A DNA stretch of 20,719 bases from positions 1-20,719 of the forward strand of contig CAMLSI010000024.1 in assembly GCA_946482585.1 (NCBI GenBank). The letters run 5' to 3'. This DNA is from an uncultured Lysobacteraceae bacterium (GTDB taxonomy: Bacteria > Pseudomonadota > Gammaproteobacteria > Xanthomonadales > Rhodanobacteraceae). Below the pieces are notes generated by a model that ran no database searches, was not told where the DNA came from, and saw only the letters and a list, made by a program, of their open reading frames with translations. Shown here one piece after another: positions 1 through 7,308 of this stretch. The stretch's first letter is position 1. Each line of letters opens with the position of its first letter. The translations under genes were made by a program, and so were the position numbers.

Positions 1-702
1 GAAGTGCGCAGCGCCCGGACCAAGGAAGAGGTCATCAACGTCGCGACGATCCAGGGCGTGTTCGGCCCGCAGTTCCAGACCACCGGCCTCGACAGCATGA
101 AAGAGGCGAACGAGCTCGCGCTGTTCCTGCGCGCCGGTTCGCTGGCTGCACCGGTCGATATCGTCGAGGAGCGTGTCATCGGTCCGAGCCTGGGCCAGGA
201 CAACATCGCGAAGGGCATCCTCGCCGTGATCATCGGCGTCACGCTCGTCGTCATCTTCGTCGGCCTGTACTACAAGCTGTTCGGCCTGATCGCCGATGCC
301 GCGCTGCTGCTCAATCTCGTGCTGCTGGTCGCGATCCTGTCGCTGCTGCAGGCCACGCTGACCCTGCCCGCGATCGCCGGTATCGTGCTCACGCTCGGCA
401 TGGCGATCGACGCGAACGTGCTGATCTGCGAACGCATACGCGAGGAGCTGCGCAACGGCTCGACACCGATGGCGGCGATCAGTCGCGGCTACGACAAGGC
501 CTGGGCGACGATTCTCGACGCGAACGTGACGCATCTGATCGCGGCGTTCGGCCTCATGGCGTTCGGTTCGGGCCCGATCCGCGGCTTCGCGTTCACGCTC
601 GCGATCGGCATCGCGACGTCGATGTTCACGTCGGTCATGGTGACCCATGTGCTCGTCGGCCTCATCTTCAACGGCCGTCGTCTCAAGACCCTGTCGGTCT
701 GA
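1..702 (+). CDS. secD: Protein translocase subunit SecD, C-terminal part (5' end outside window)
   Basis: SecD works with SecF at the inner membrane, where it uses the proton gradient to help complete SecYEG-mediated export. The visible 233 residues are open from the first base, so the true start lies upstream. They cover the end of the periplasmic domain and the C-terminal membrane bundle, with about five to six hydrophobic segments. The conserved membrane stretch GMAIDANVLICERIREE, the SecD/RND-type motif, is present. The protein ends LKTLSV and is followed after 17 bases by secF, the usual secD-secF operon order. Nothing is broken in the visible part. Identity is secure from the motif and the neighbour; only the N-terminus is unseen. 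Confidence 0.96.
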   Translation, partial: EVRSARTKEEVINVATIQGVFGPQFQTTGLDSMKEANELALFLRAGSLAAPVDIVEERVIGPSLGQDNIAKGILAVIIGVTLVVIFVGLYYKLFGLIADAALLLNLVLLVAILSLLQATLTLPAIAGIVLTLGMAIDANVLICERIREELRNGSTPMAAISRGYDKAWATILDANVTHLIAAFGLMAFGSGPIRGFAFTLAIGIATSMFTSVMVTHVLVGLIFNGRRLKTLSV

Positions 703-719
703 CCCAGGAATTCGTCACC

Positions 720-1733
720 ATGGAACTGTTCAAGTCCGAATACAACTTCGACTTCATGGCCTGGCGCAAGCTGAGCCTGACTCTGTCGGGGATCTTCTGC
801 GTGCTGGCGGCCGCGATCATCTTCGTGCGCGGCCTGGACTACGGCCTCGACTTCGAAGGCGGTGCGATGATCGAGGTGAAGTACGAAAAGGCGGCGGAAA
901 TCGCCGACATTCGTGCCGCACTCGAAAAAGCCGGCTTCGAGAATGCCGTCGTGCAGGGCCTCGGCACGACGACCGAATACGCGATCCGCATCAAGCCGAG
1001 CGACGCGCACGGCGAACCGGCGAAGGCCGAACCGGCCAAGGCGGAAGGCGACAAGTCCGCCGCGCCGGCCACCGGCATCAGCAAGGCGCAGACCGACAAG
1101 ATCGCTGTCGACGTGCTCAAGGCGCTGACCGCAACGCGCACCGACGCGCGCGTGACGCGCAGCGATTTCGTCGGATCGAGCGTCGGTGAAGAACTGCGCG
1201 AACAGGGCCTCGTCGCCGTGCTGTTCGTGATCCTCGGCATCATGGTCTATCTGTGGCTGCGCTTCGAATGGCGCTTCGCCGTCGCGGCGGTCGCGAGCGA
1301 AATCCACGACACGCTGATCACGGTCGGCATCTTCGCGCTGACCGGCCGCGAGTTCGACCTGCCGGCGCTCGCGGCGGTGCTGTCCGTCGTCGGCTACTCG
1401 ATCAACGACAAGGTCGTCGTGTTCGACCGCGTGCGCGAAATCTTCCGTTCGTCGCGCAAGGGCGAACCGTACGAAATCCTGAATCGTTCGATCAACTCGA
1501 CCATGTCGCGCACGATCATGACCGGCCTGACCACGAGCCTTGCGGTCGGCACGCTGTATTTCGTCGGCGGCCCGGCGCTCGAGAATTTCGGCCTCATCAT
1601 GCTGATCGGCATTCTCGTGGGCACGCTGTCGTCGGTGTTCTTCGCGAACCCGATCCTGCTCTGGCTCGGCGTGTCCAAGCAGGATCTCATGCCGAAGACC
1701 AAGGAAGATCCGGAGCTTGCGGCACGGCCGTAA
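720..1733 (+). CDS. secF: Protein translocase subunit SecF
   Basis: SecF is the partner of SecD in the proton-driven SecDF complex that assists protein export across the inner membrane. The 337-residue product starts MELFKSEYNFDFM. It has a first membrane segment at about 17-38, then the conserved GLDYGLDFEGGAMIEV, a periplasmic domain, and a block of five membrane segments from about 160 with VGYSINDKVVVFDRVRE (SecF motif). It is slightly longer than typical SecF (about 320) because of an Ala/Lys/Glu/Pro-rich insert at about residues 99-120 containing two PAKAE repeats. ATG at 720 follows secD by 17 bases with AGGA about 9 bases upstream. A terminator closes the operon. Confidence 0.97.
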   Translation: MELFKSEYNFDFMAWRKLSLTLSGIFCVLAAAIIFVRGLDYGLDFEGGAMIEVKYEKAAEIADIRAALEKAGFENAVVQGLGTTTEYAIRIKPSDAHGEPAKAEPAKAEGDKSAAPATGISKAQTDKIAVDVLKALTATRTDARVTRSDFVGSSVGEELREQGLVAVLFVILGIMVYLWLRFEWRFAVAAVASEIHDTLITVGIFALTGREFDLPALAAVLSVVGYSINDKVVVFDRVREIFRSSRKGEPYEILNRSINSTMSRTIMTGLTTSLAVGTLYFVGGPALENFGLIMLIGILVGTLSSVFFANPILLWLGVSKQDLMPKTKEDPELAARP

Positions 1734-1761
1734 CCGGCGCGTCCCAATCGCTTCGCGCAAG

Positions 1762-1786
1762 ACGGCCCGGGCAACCGGGCCGTTTT
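1762..1786 (+). terminator. Rho-independent terminator after secDF
   Basis: A perfect 9-bp stem, ACGGCCCGG at 1762-1770 and CCGGGCCGT at 1775-1783, closes on a GCAA tetraloop. It is followed by TTTT then CGTT. It sits 29 bases after the secF stop codon and is correctly oriented to end the secDF transcript. Confidence 0.88.
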
Positions 1787-1889
1787 CGTTGGTGCCCGCG
1801 CGATCGCGTGCCGCAGCCGGCGTCCGCCGTCCAACCCCGCGCGCGCCGCGGCGGCGTTGACAGCGATTCCCCCGCACCGGAGTTCCGCC

Positions 1890-2525
1890 ATGCGTCGCCT
1901 GTTCGCCGTGGTTCCGCTGTTGCTCGCCGCTCCGCTGCAGGCCGCCGACGGTTTCGGCATGACCTTCGGCAACAACACCAACGACTCGACCGGCGACGGC
2001 GTCGTCTTCGTGACCTGCCATGGATTGCCGCGGACCGAGCGCGGCAGCTGCAACGCCCATACCGGCGATACCTCGTGCACGGCGCGCCTGCCGCTGCTCT
2101 GCCTGCAGGTCGACGGGCGGCCGCGTCCGGCCGGATTGCTCGTGCCGCCGGCGGGAGGGGCTGCGGCGATGCCGAGCCATTTCTATGCGGGCTGGGCTGC
2201 CGGCCGCGTCGCCGCGACCGCGCCGGTCGCCGGAACCGACCTGTTTTCACCCGAGGAGGCCGATCATCGGTGCCGCGCCGAGTTCGGCGACGGCTGGCGC
2301 ATGGCGGAATTCCACGACGGCCTCATCGACGCGGCCGGCAATCGCGGCGGCTGGGCCTGGTATGCGCATGGCCGGCTCGATACGTCGACGCGCTACTGGG
2401 TCCGCATCAACGATACGGCGGGGAATTGCTGGGACGGTACGGACGCGCAGCACCTGAACGTCGAGCCGGCGGCGGCGCCGGAACCGGCCGGCCGTCGACC
2501 GGAACGGTCCGATCGGGCGCCGTAG
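1890..2525 (+). CDS. Exported Cys-rich protein of unknown function
   Basis: I do not recognise this 211-residue protein. It begins with a clear signal peptide: MRRLF, a Val/Leu/Ala core, and AxA-like cleavage near LQAADG at about residue 20, so it should be periplasmic or secreted. ATG at 1890 is preferred over the in-frame TTG at 1857 because GGAG lies 7 bases upstream and the signal peptide starts there. The mature part has several cysteines. The C-terminal half has a pattern, HRCRAEFGDGWRMAEFHDG then RYWVRINDTAGNCW, faintly like a C-type-lectin-type fold with paired Cys and Trp; that resemblance is only an impression. The tail is Pro/Ala/Arg-rich and low complexity. The gene stands alone after the secDF terminator and converges on suhB. 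Confidence 0.72.
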   Translation: MRRLFAVVPLLLAAPLQAADGFGMTFGNNTNDSTGDGVVFVTCHGLPRTERGSCNAHTGDTSCTARLPLLCLQVDGRPRPAGLLVPPAGGAAAMPSHFYAGWAAGRVAATAPVAGTDLFSPEEADHRCRAEFGDGWRMAEFHDGLIDAAGNRGGWAWYAHGRLDTSTRYWVRINDTAGNCWDGTDAQHLNVEPAAAPEPAGRRPERSDRAP

Positions 2526-2634
2526 AAGCGCATCGCACGGACGCCGTAACACCTGCAGGGAAGAGGAAGCAGGGAGCGAGACGTCAGGGCACTTACAGCG
2601 GGGGGAGGGGCCAACGGTCTGGCTGCGTCCGCGC

Positions 2635-2656
2635 GATGCGTACTCGTAGACGCATC
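2635..2656. other. Short inverted repeat between convergent genes
   Basis: GATGCGT (2635-2641) and ACGCATC (2650-2656) flank an 8-base loop in the 177-base gap between the exported protein gene and suhB, which converge. It could help end one or both transcripts, but no T-run follows on either strand. I see no gene in the rest of this gap; a G-rich stretch lies near 2600-2610. Confidence 0.3.
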
Positions 2657-2702
2657 GGCGGCGGATTTCCCCACCTCGATCGTGTTGCCGGAATTGCGCG
2701 CC

Positions 2703-3506
2703 TCAGCCGGCGAGCAGTTCCGGCGTCAGTACCGGCTGGATCGTGTTGACGATGCCGAACGCGACCTTGTGGCTGCCGGCGACGAGGTTGCCTGATTCCG
2801 GAATGCCGTCGCGGCCGGCCATGTCGCAGTAGCGGCCGCCGGCTTCACGTACGAGCAGGCAGCCCGCCGCCATGTCCCAGAGTTTCAGTCCGGTTTCGTA
2901 GTACCCATCGATCCGGCCGCAGGCGACGTAGGCGAGATCGAGCGCTGCCGAACCGGTGCGGCGGATGTCCTCGGCGCTCGCGAGCAGCGCCTGGGTCATT
3001 TCGATCTGCGGCTGCAGATGACGGCGCTGGCGGTAAGGGAAACCGGTGCAGAGCAGTGCGCCGGGCAGACCTTCGCGGGCGCTCACGCGGATGCGGCGCT
3101 CGTTGAGGTATGCGCCGTCGCCCTTGCTCGCGGTGAAGGTCTCGTTGCGCAGCGGATCGTAGATCACGCCGTAGATCGGCTCGTTGCCTTCGAGCATCGC
3201 GATCGAGACGCAGAAATGCGGGATGCCGCGCAGGAAATTGTGCGTGCCGTCGAGCGGGTCGACCACCCAGGTATATCGTGACCGGCCCTGTTCGCCGGTT
3301 TCCTCGCCGATGAACGCATGCGTCGGATAAGCCCGCTTGAGATCGCGCATGATCAGCTGTTCGGCCATGCGATCGACTTCGGAGACGAAGTCCATGCGCT
3401 CTTTCTCGAGCACGGCGAGGCCTTCGACGCGGTTCAGATTGCGCACGATCAGATTGCCGGCGGCACGGGCGGTACGGACCGCGACGTTGATGGCGGGTCT
3501 GGGCAT
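2703..3506 (-). CDS. suhB: Inositol-1-monophosphatase family protein SuhB
   Basis: The 267-residue length equals that of E. coli SuhB. The family is a Mg-dependent, Li-sensitive phosphatase fold; enterobacterial SuhB also acts in ribosomal RNA antitermination complexes. Visible motifs are GEETGEQ (about residues 67-73) with the metal-binding acidic pair, WVVDPLDGTHNFLRG (about 82-96), the second metal site, and LWDMAAGCLLVREAGG near 218-233, the C-terminal metal Asp. The start MPRPAINVAVRTARAAGNL matches the usual N-terminus and has GGAG about 6 bases upstream. A longer in-frame extension to 3830 exists but is Arg/Pro-rich and not SuhB-like. The gene is divergent from trmJ, an arrangement seen in related bacteria. 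Catalytic residues look intact. Confidence 0.95.
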   Translation of the reverse strand: MPRPAINVAVRTARAAGNLIVRNLNRVEGLAVLEKERMDFVSEVDRMAEQLIMRDLKRAYPTHAFIGEETGEQGRSRYTWVVDPLDGTHNFLRGIPHFCVSIAMLEGNEPIYGVIYDPLRNETFTASKGDGAYLNERRIRVSAREGLPGALLCTGFPYRQRRHLQPQIEMTQALLASAEDIRRTGSAALDLAYVACGRIDGYYETGLKLWDMAAGCLLVREAGGRYCDMAGRDGIPESGNLVAGSHKVAFGIVNTIQPVLTPELLAG

Positions 3507-3681
3507 GGAAACTCCGATCGAATGGCTTGAAGAAAGAGCGTCGCCGGCGTCGGGGCCGGCGCGGGGCGCGAAGGGTAGCAGAAGGGGGGAGGGGGAGGAA
3601 CTGGAGAACCGGCAGGGACCGCGCGCGGACGAGGCCCGTGCGGCGCACGCCCCTGTCCGCCGGTGCCGGCAAGCCGTCCGT

Positions 3682-3710
3682 TTGGCCTGCCGTGCGCCGC
3701 CGCGTATGCT
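3682..3710 (+). promoter_or_regulatory. Candidate sigma-70 promoter for trmJ
   Basis: TTGGCC (3682-3687) and TATGCT (3705-3710) are spaced by 17 bases and lie about 30 bases before the trmJ ATG, giving a leader of roughly 20 bases. The rest of the 232-base suhB/trmJ gap holds a purine-rich G-run tract (about 3581-3607). A GCCGGC inverted repeat (3543-3560) would fall in the suhB leader. Confidence 0.4.
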
Positions 3711-3738
3711 GGCGCGCCGCTCGCTCCGTCGCCCCGCC

Positions 3739-4500
3739 ATGACCGACATTTCCGCTCTCGCCGCGCGCGTGCGTTTCGTGCTCGTGCGCACGTCCCAGCC
3801 GGGCAACATCGGCGCCGCGGCGCGGGCCATTCGAACGATGGGGTTTGCCCGGCTGGTCCTGGTCGCGCCGCAGCGCTATCCCGATCCCGAGGCGACCGCG
3901 TTCGCGGCCGGCGCGGACGGCGTGCTCGCCGATGCGGTCATCGTGCCGGACCTGCGCAGCGCGATCGCCGATTGCCGGGCCGTCTACGGCGCGACGGCGC
4001 GCCAGCGGGCGGTCGCGCTGCAGGAATTCACGCCGCGCGAGGTCGCCGCCCCGGTGCAGGCCGCGGCGCAGGACGGCGGCGAAGTCGCGATTGTGTTCGG
4101 CAACGAGCGCACGGGCCTCGAGAACGAGGAACTCGCGCTGTGCCACGGCGCCGTGCACATCCCGACCGCGTCGGACTACAGCTCGCTGAATCTCGCCCAG
4201 GCGGTGCAGGTGCTCGCCTACGAACTGCGCATCGGGTTCCTCGACAATCCGGCCGCACCGCCGCCGCATCGCACCGATCCGCCCGCGTCGGCCGGGCTGA
4301 TGGAAGGGTTCTTCGAGCATCTGTACGCGACGCTCGACGATATCGATTTCCACAAAGGGAGATCGCCCGAAACCATCATGCTGCGCCTGCGCAAGCTGTT
4401 CCTGCGCGCCCAGCCCGACGAACGCGAGCTGCGCGTCCTGCGCGGCATCCTCGCCGACGCGCAGCGCATGGCGCGGCTCGCGCGCGAACGAAACGGATAG
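3739..4500 (+). CDS. trmJ: tRNA (cytidine/uridine-32-2'-O)-methyltransferase TrmJ
   Basis: TrmJ is a SPOUT (SpoU/TrmH-fold) methyltransferase that 2'-O-methylates position 32 of several tRNAs using S-adenosylmethionine. The 253-residue protein shows motif 1, RTSQPGNIGAAARAI (residues 16-30, with the conserved Asn and Arg). It also shows motif 2, VFGNERTGLENEEL (about 118-131), and motif 3, PTASDYSSLNLAQAV (about 141-155), which builds the knotted AdoMet site. The C-terminal extension with FFEHLYATLDDIDFHKG and LRKLF is typical of TrmJ rather than TrmL. The start at ATG 3739 begins just before the fold. An in-frame upstream extension runs back into suhB and is rejected. It converges on the ExoD-type gene with only 27 bases between stops. 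Confidence 0.93.
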   Translation: MTDISALAARVRFVLVRTSQPGNIGAAARAIRTMGFARLVLVAPQRYPDPEATAFAAGADGVLADAVIVPDLRSAIADCRAVYGATARQRAVALQEFTPREVAAPVQAAAQDGGEVAIVFGNERTGLENEELALCHGAVHIPTASDYSSLNLAQAVQVLAYELRIGFLDNPAAPPPHRTDPPASAGLMEGFFEHLYATLDDIDFHKGRSPETIMLRLRKLFLRAQPDERELRVLRGILADAQRMARLARERNG

Positions 4501-4510
4501 TCGCGGCGGG

Positions 4511-4525
4511 CCGCAACCCCTGCGG
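4511..4525. terminator. Weak hairpin between convergent trmJ and exoD-like genes
   Basis: CCGCA (4511-4515), ACCCC loop, TGCGG (4521-4525) lies in the 27-base gap between two stop codons. The stem is short and followed only by TT on the + strand, so a terminating role is possible but weak. Confidence 0.3.
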
Positions 4526-4527
4526 TT

Positions 4528-5133
4528 CTACCCGAAGAAATGCTTCACGAGCGCGACCATGGCGCTACTGAGGCTCCCGACCATTGCGGTCGAGGCGATC
4601 GTGGCGCCCCAGACCAGCGACAGCAGTCCGCCATCGCGTTCGATCAGCGCGACGCCGAAGCCGAGGATCAAAAGGCCGAACGGATAGTTCGTGAACGGGA
4701 TCGGCAGCGCGAGCAGGATGCCGAGAAGAATCAGCATGAGGCCGCTGAAATGGCTCCAGGGCTTGCGTGTGATCTGCTCGAGACGCGGCCGGCAGACGCG
4801 TTCGAGCCGGGTGAACATCGGCGCCATGCGGGCGACGAAGTGTTCGACCGAGTGACGCGGAAAGCCGTGCTGGCGCGCGAACCGCGGCAGCCAGGGGCGC
4901 GGCATGCCCCAGAGCATCTGCGCGCCGATGATGACGAGCGAGGTGCCGCAGACGCCGCCGACGCCCATCGGAATCGGAATGAAGTTCGGCAGCGACAGCA
5001 GGACGACCAGAAAACCGTACGCACGCGTTTCCAGCGGAGCAATGAACTGCTCCAGCGAAATCGTGTCGCCGGTGTTCTGGTCCAGAGCCTGCTGGAACAG
5101 CTCGGTCGTGCGCGGATCGTGCGGGCGCGTCAT
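4528..5133 (-). CDS. ExoD-family inner membrane protein
   Basis: The 201-residue product matches the exopolysaccharide synthesis ExoD family. This family was first tied to exopolysaccharide production and alkali tolerance in rhizobia, but its biochemical role is unknown. The hydrophilic N-terminus contains the typical ISLEQFIAPLETRAYGFLVVLLSLPNFIPIP. It is followed by a Gly-rich hydrophobic segment, a basic cytoplasmic loop (RPWLPRFARQ to RPRLEQITRK), and two or three more membrane segments with LALPIPFTNYPFGLLILGFGVALIERDG. Both PIP-type proline motifs (PNFIPIPMG and ALPIPFTNY) are hallmarks. It starts 21 bases after the upstream CNNM-type gene stops, with a purine-rich AAGAGA before the ATG, so the two are probably cotranscribed. 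Confidence 0.85.
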   Translation of the reverse strand: MTRPHDPRTTELFQQALDQNTGDTISLEQFIAPLETRAYGFLVVLLSLPNFIPIPMGVGGVCGTSLVIIGAQMLWGMPRPWLPRFARQHGFPRHSVEHFVARMAPMFTRLERVCRPRLEQITRKPWSHFSGLMLILLGILLALPIPFTNYPFGLLILGFGVALIERDGGLLSLVWGATIASTAMVGSLSSAMVALVKHFFG

Positions 5134-5154
5134 CCTTGAGTCTCTTCCGCCCGC

Positions 5155-6459
5155 TTACGGGGCCGCTTCCGGCGTGATGCGGGCGATCAGCAATTTGTCA
5201 ATGCGCGGCCCGTCGAGGTCGATGACTTCGAAGCGCAGGTCGCGCCAGCGGAACGATTCGCCGACCTGCGGGATGCGCCCGAACTGCACCATGACCATGC
5301 CGGCCGCCGTGCGGAAATCGTGATCTTCTTCGTTCGGCAACTGGCTGAGGCCGAGCAGCTCGCGCAGATCGTCGGTGTTCAGGGCGCCGTCGATGAGGTA
5401 GCTGCCGTCGTCGCGGCGCACGATCGGCGCGCCGTCGACTTCGACGTTGGTGCTCGCGGTCTTGCCGAGTACGGCGCCGAGCACGTCGTTGAGGCTGACG
5501 AGGCCCTCGACGTCGCCGTATTCGTCGACGACGAGCGCGACGGTCGCTTCGGCGTCGCGCAGCTCTTCGAGCAGGTCGAGCGCGCGTGCCGCCGACGTGA
5601 CGAACAGCGGCTTGGTCAAGGTGCGGAACAGATCGATGTTCGGCGAGCCGAGCGAGTCGAGCAGCGATTTGGTTTCCAGAATGCCGACCACGTCCTGCTG
5701 GTTGCCGCCGCGGTAGACCGGATAGCGCGAGTACGGCGTCGAGCGCATGACCGCGAGGTTGTCGGCCAGCGGCGCGGCGACGTCGAGCCAGGCGATCCGC
5801 GTGCGCGGCGTCATCAGGCTCGTGATCTGGCGGTCGCCGAGACGCAGCACGCGGTTGACCATGTTGTGCTCGTCGCTGTCGATCACGCCCTGTTCGGCGC
5901 TCTCGGCCACGAGCAGGCGGATTTCCTCTTCGGTGACCGGATCGCGCGAGCCCTTGTCGAGCCGCAGCGCCTTGAGCAGGACGCGCGTGCTGAACGACAG
6001 CAGCCAGACGAAGGGTGCGGCCATGGTGGCGAACAGGCGCATCGGGTAGGCGATCCAGACCGCGAAGCGTTCCGGCGCGACGAGCGCGAGACGCTTGGGC
6101 AGCAGTTCGCCGACGATGATCGAGACGTAGGTGATCGCGCCGACGCTGACCGCGAGGCCGATGCCGTTGGCGAGATCGACTTCGACGCCGCGGCCCTGCA
6201 GGAAGATTCCGATGTGCGCGCCGATGGCCGCACCGCCGTAGACGCCGGTCAGCACGCCGATCAGCGTGATGCCGACCTGCACGGTGGAAAGGAAACGCTC
6301 GGGGGATTCGGTCAGGCGCAGCGCGTTCTGAGCCCGGGTGCTGCTCTCGGCCATCTGCTTCAGGCGCGACTTGCGCGCGGTCACCACGGACATCTCCGAC
6401 AGCGCGAAGAAACCGTTGAGCAGAATGAGGAACAGGACAACCAGTATCTCGGTCAGCAT
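5155..6459 (-). CDS. CNNM/HlyC-CorC family transporter (DUF21-CBS-CorC_HlyC)
   Basis: This 434-residue membrane protein has the three-part layout of the family often annotated 'hemolysin' or CorC/MpfA and now linked to Mg or other cation export. The DUF21 membrane domain (about 1-190) starts LVVLFLILLNGFFALSEMSVVTARKSRL with three or four helices. A CBS pair follows (about 205-330), with MTPRTRIAWLDV and VDEYGDVEGLVSLNDVLGAV. A CorC_HlyC domain (about 345-430) has DGALNTDDLRELLGL and TAAGMVMVQFGRIPQVGES. ATG 6459 begins directly at the first helix. The Shine-Dalgarno is weak. The exoD-like gene follows closely. The 209-base gap before the divergent phosphate operon holds the Pho-box-like repeats. 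Confidence 0.92.
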   Translation of the reverse strand: MLTEILVVLFLILLNGFFALSEMSVVTARKSRLKQMAESSTRAQNALRLTESPERFLSTVQVGITLIGVLTGVYGGAAIGAHIGIFLQGRGVEVDLANGIGLAVSVGAITYVSIIVGELLPKRLALVAPERFAVWIAYPMRLFATMAAPFVWLLSFSTRVLLKALRLDKGSRDPVTEEEIRLLVAESAEQGVIDSDEHNMVNRVLRLGDRQITSLMTPRTRIAWLDVAAPLADNLAVMRSTPYSRYPVYRGGNQQDVVGILETKSLLDSLGSPNIDLFRTLTKPLFVTSAARALDLLEELRDAEATVALVVDEYGDVEGLVSLNDVLGAVLGKTASTNVEVDGAPIVRRDDGSYLIDGALNTDDLRELLGLSQLPNEEDHDFRTAAGMVMVQFGRIPQVGESFRWRDLRFEVIDLDGPRIDKLLIARITPEAAP

Positions 6460-6560
6460 TGCGCAGCGTGCGATCCCAGGCAGGCCAGTGTAGCAGCCCC
6501 GCGTGACGGGCCCATGCAGCGCGCGCGCGCCGACGGGCGTGTCGGGCAGCAGACCGCTGC

Positions 6561-6593
6561 TGTAACATGAATGTCATCGAAACGACATATTTT
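6561..6593 (+). promoter_or_regulatory. Pho-box-like array upstream of the DUF47-pit operon
   Basis: Three direct 7-mers recur at exact 11-base intervals, each followed by an A/T-leaning 4-mer: TGTAACA (6561), TGTCATC (6572), CGACATA (6583), with spacers TGAA, GAAA and TTTT. PhoB binds tandem 11-base units of the form TGTCAYA plus four A/T-rich bases, so the match in sequence and phase is good. The site is 76-108 bases before the ATG of the PhoU-like gene, which is followed by a phosphate permease. I could not place a convincing -35/-10 pair. TATTTT (6588-6593) could be a -10 overlapped by the last unit. Confidence 0.65.
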
Positions 6594-6609
6594 TGCCACG
6601 ACTTTCGCG

Positions 6610-6626
6610 GCGACAGTCTATGTCGC
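6610..6626. other. Inverted repeat in DUF47 leader/promoter region
   Basis: GCGACA (6610-6615) and TGTCGC (6621-6626) are perfect arms around GTCTA. It lies between the Pho-box-like array and the DUF47 start and contains another TGTC word, so it may be an accessory operator or simply a leader hairpin. Confidence 0.3.
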
Positions 6627-6668
6627 GCTTATTTTTCCTTCGAATTCAGACTATTGCGGGCGACAGCC

Positions 6669-7298
6669 ATGTTTTCTCTCCAGACCATCTTCGGCAAGGG
6701 CGACAAGTTCTACGGGCTGCTCGAATCCAGCGCGAATGCGGCGCGGCGCAGTGCCTCGGCGCTGACCGAGTTGCTCGCGCAGGGCGGCGGCGCAGCGAGG
6801 TCGCTCGACGAATTCCGCCTCGCGCGCCAGCGCGAGAAGAAGCTCGCGGCCGAAATCAGCGAAGCGCTGGTGAACACCTTCGTCACGGCGCTCGAGCGTG
6901 AAGACATCGAAGCGCTGTCGGGCGCGCTGTACAAGATCCCGAAAGTCATCGAGAAATTCGCCGAGCGCTATTCGCTGATCGACGACCGCCTCGGCGACGT
7001 CGACTTCGTCTCGCGTGCGCGCATGCTCGAAAAGGCCTGCGAAGTGCTGGAGCAGATGGTCCGTCAATTGCGCTCGATGAAGCTCGAGGCGATGAAGGAG
7101 CTCAACGACCAGCTGCAGGCGCTGGAGAGCGAAGCCGACCGGCTCATTCTCGAACTGTTCCGCGACATGTACCGCAACGAGAACGATCCCGTCCGCTTCC
7201 TGCTGCGCAAGGACCTGTTCGAAATCCTGGAGAAGGCCATCGACCGCTGCCGCGACGCCGGCAACGTGGTCTACGCGATCGTGCTGAAGAACTCCTGA
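6669..7298 (+). CDS. PhoU-like DUF47 family protein, phosphate permease partner
   Basis: The 209-residue, mostly helical protein belongs to the DUF47 (PhoU-related, TIGR00153-type) family, which is typically encoded next to Pit permeases and thought to modulate them. It starts MFSLQTIFGKGDKFYGLLESSANAARRSASAL. It has repeated helices with charged heptads and PhoU-like acidic metal-binding patterns (LESEADRLILELFRDMY; DLFEILEKAIDRCRDAGNVVYAIVLK at the end). ATG 6669 fits the family start. An in-frame extension to 6567 would run through the Pho-box-like array and is rejected. The Shine-Dalgarno is poor (GCGACAGCC). pit begins 10 bases after its stop, so the pair is an operon. Function is inferred from family and neighbour. 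Confidence 0.92.
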   Translation: MFSLQTIFGKGDKFYGLLESSANAARRSASALTELLAQGGGAARSLDEFRLARQREKKLAAEISEALVNTFVTALEREDIEALSGALYKIPKVIEKFAERYSLIDDRLGDVDFVSRARMLEKACEVLEQMVRQLRSMKLEAMKELNDQLQALESEADRLILELFRDMYRNENDPVRFLLRKDLFEILEKAIDRCRDAGNVVYAIVLKNS

Positions 7299-7308
7299 GG
7301 CACGCGCC

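Noticed and set aside
489..2180. 563-codon open frame antisense to secD/secF
   Set aside because: It crosses two well-supported genes and their terminator, and its composition (Arg/Ala/Asp) is that of a shadow frame.
3507..3830. N-terminal extension of suhB
   Set aside because: It would run over the trmJ start region; the extra residues are Arg/Pro-rich, and the 267-residue form matches the family length.
6521..6530. GCGCGCGCGC run as a repeat element
   Set aside because: A short dinucleotide run expected at this GC content; no sign of function.
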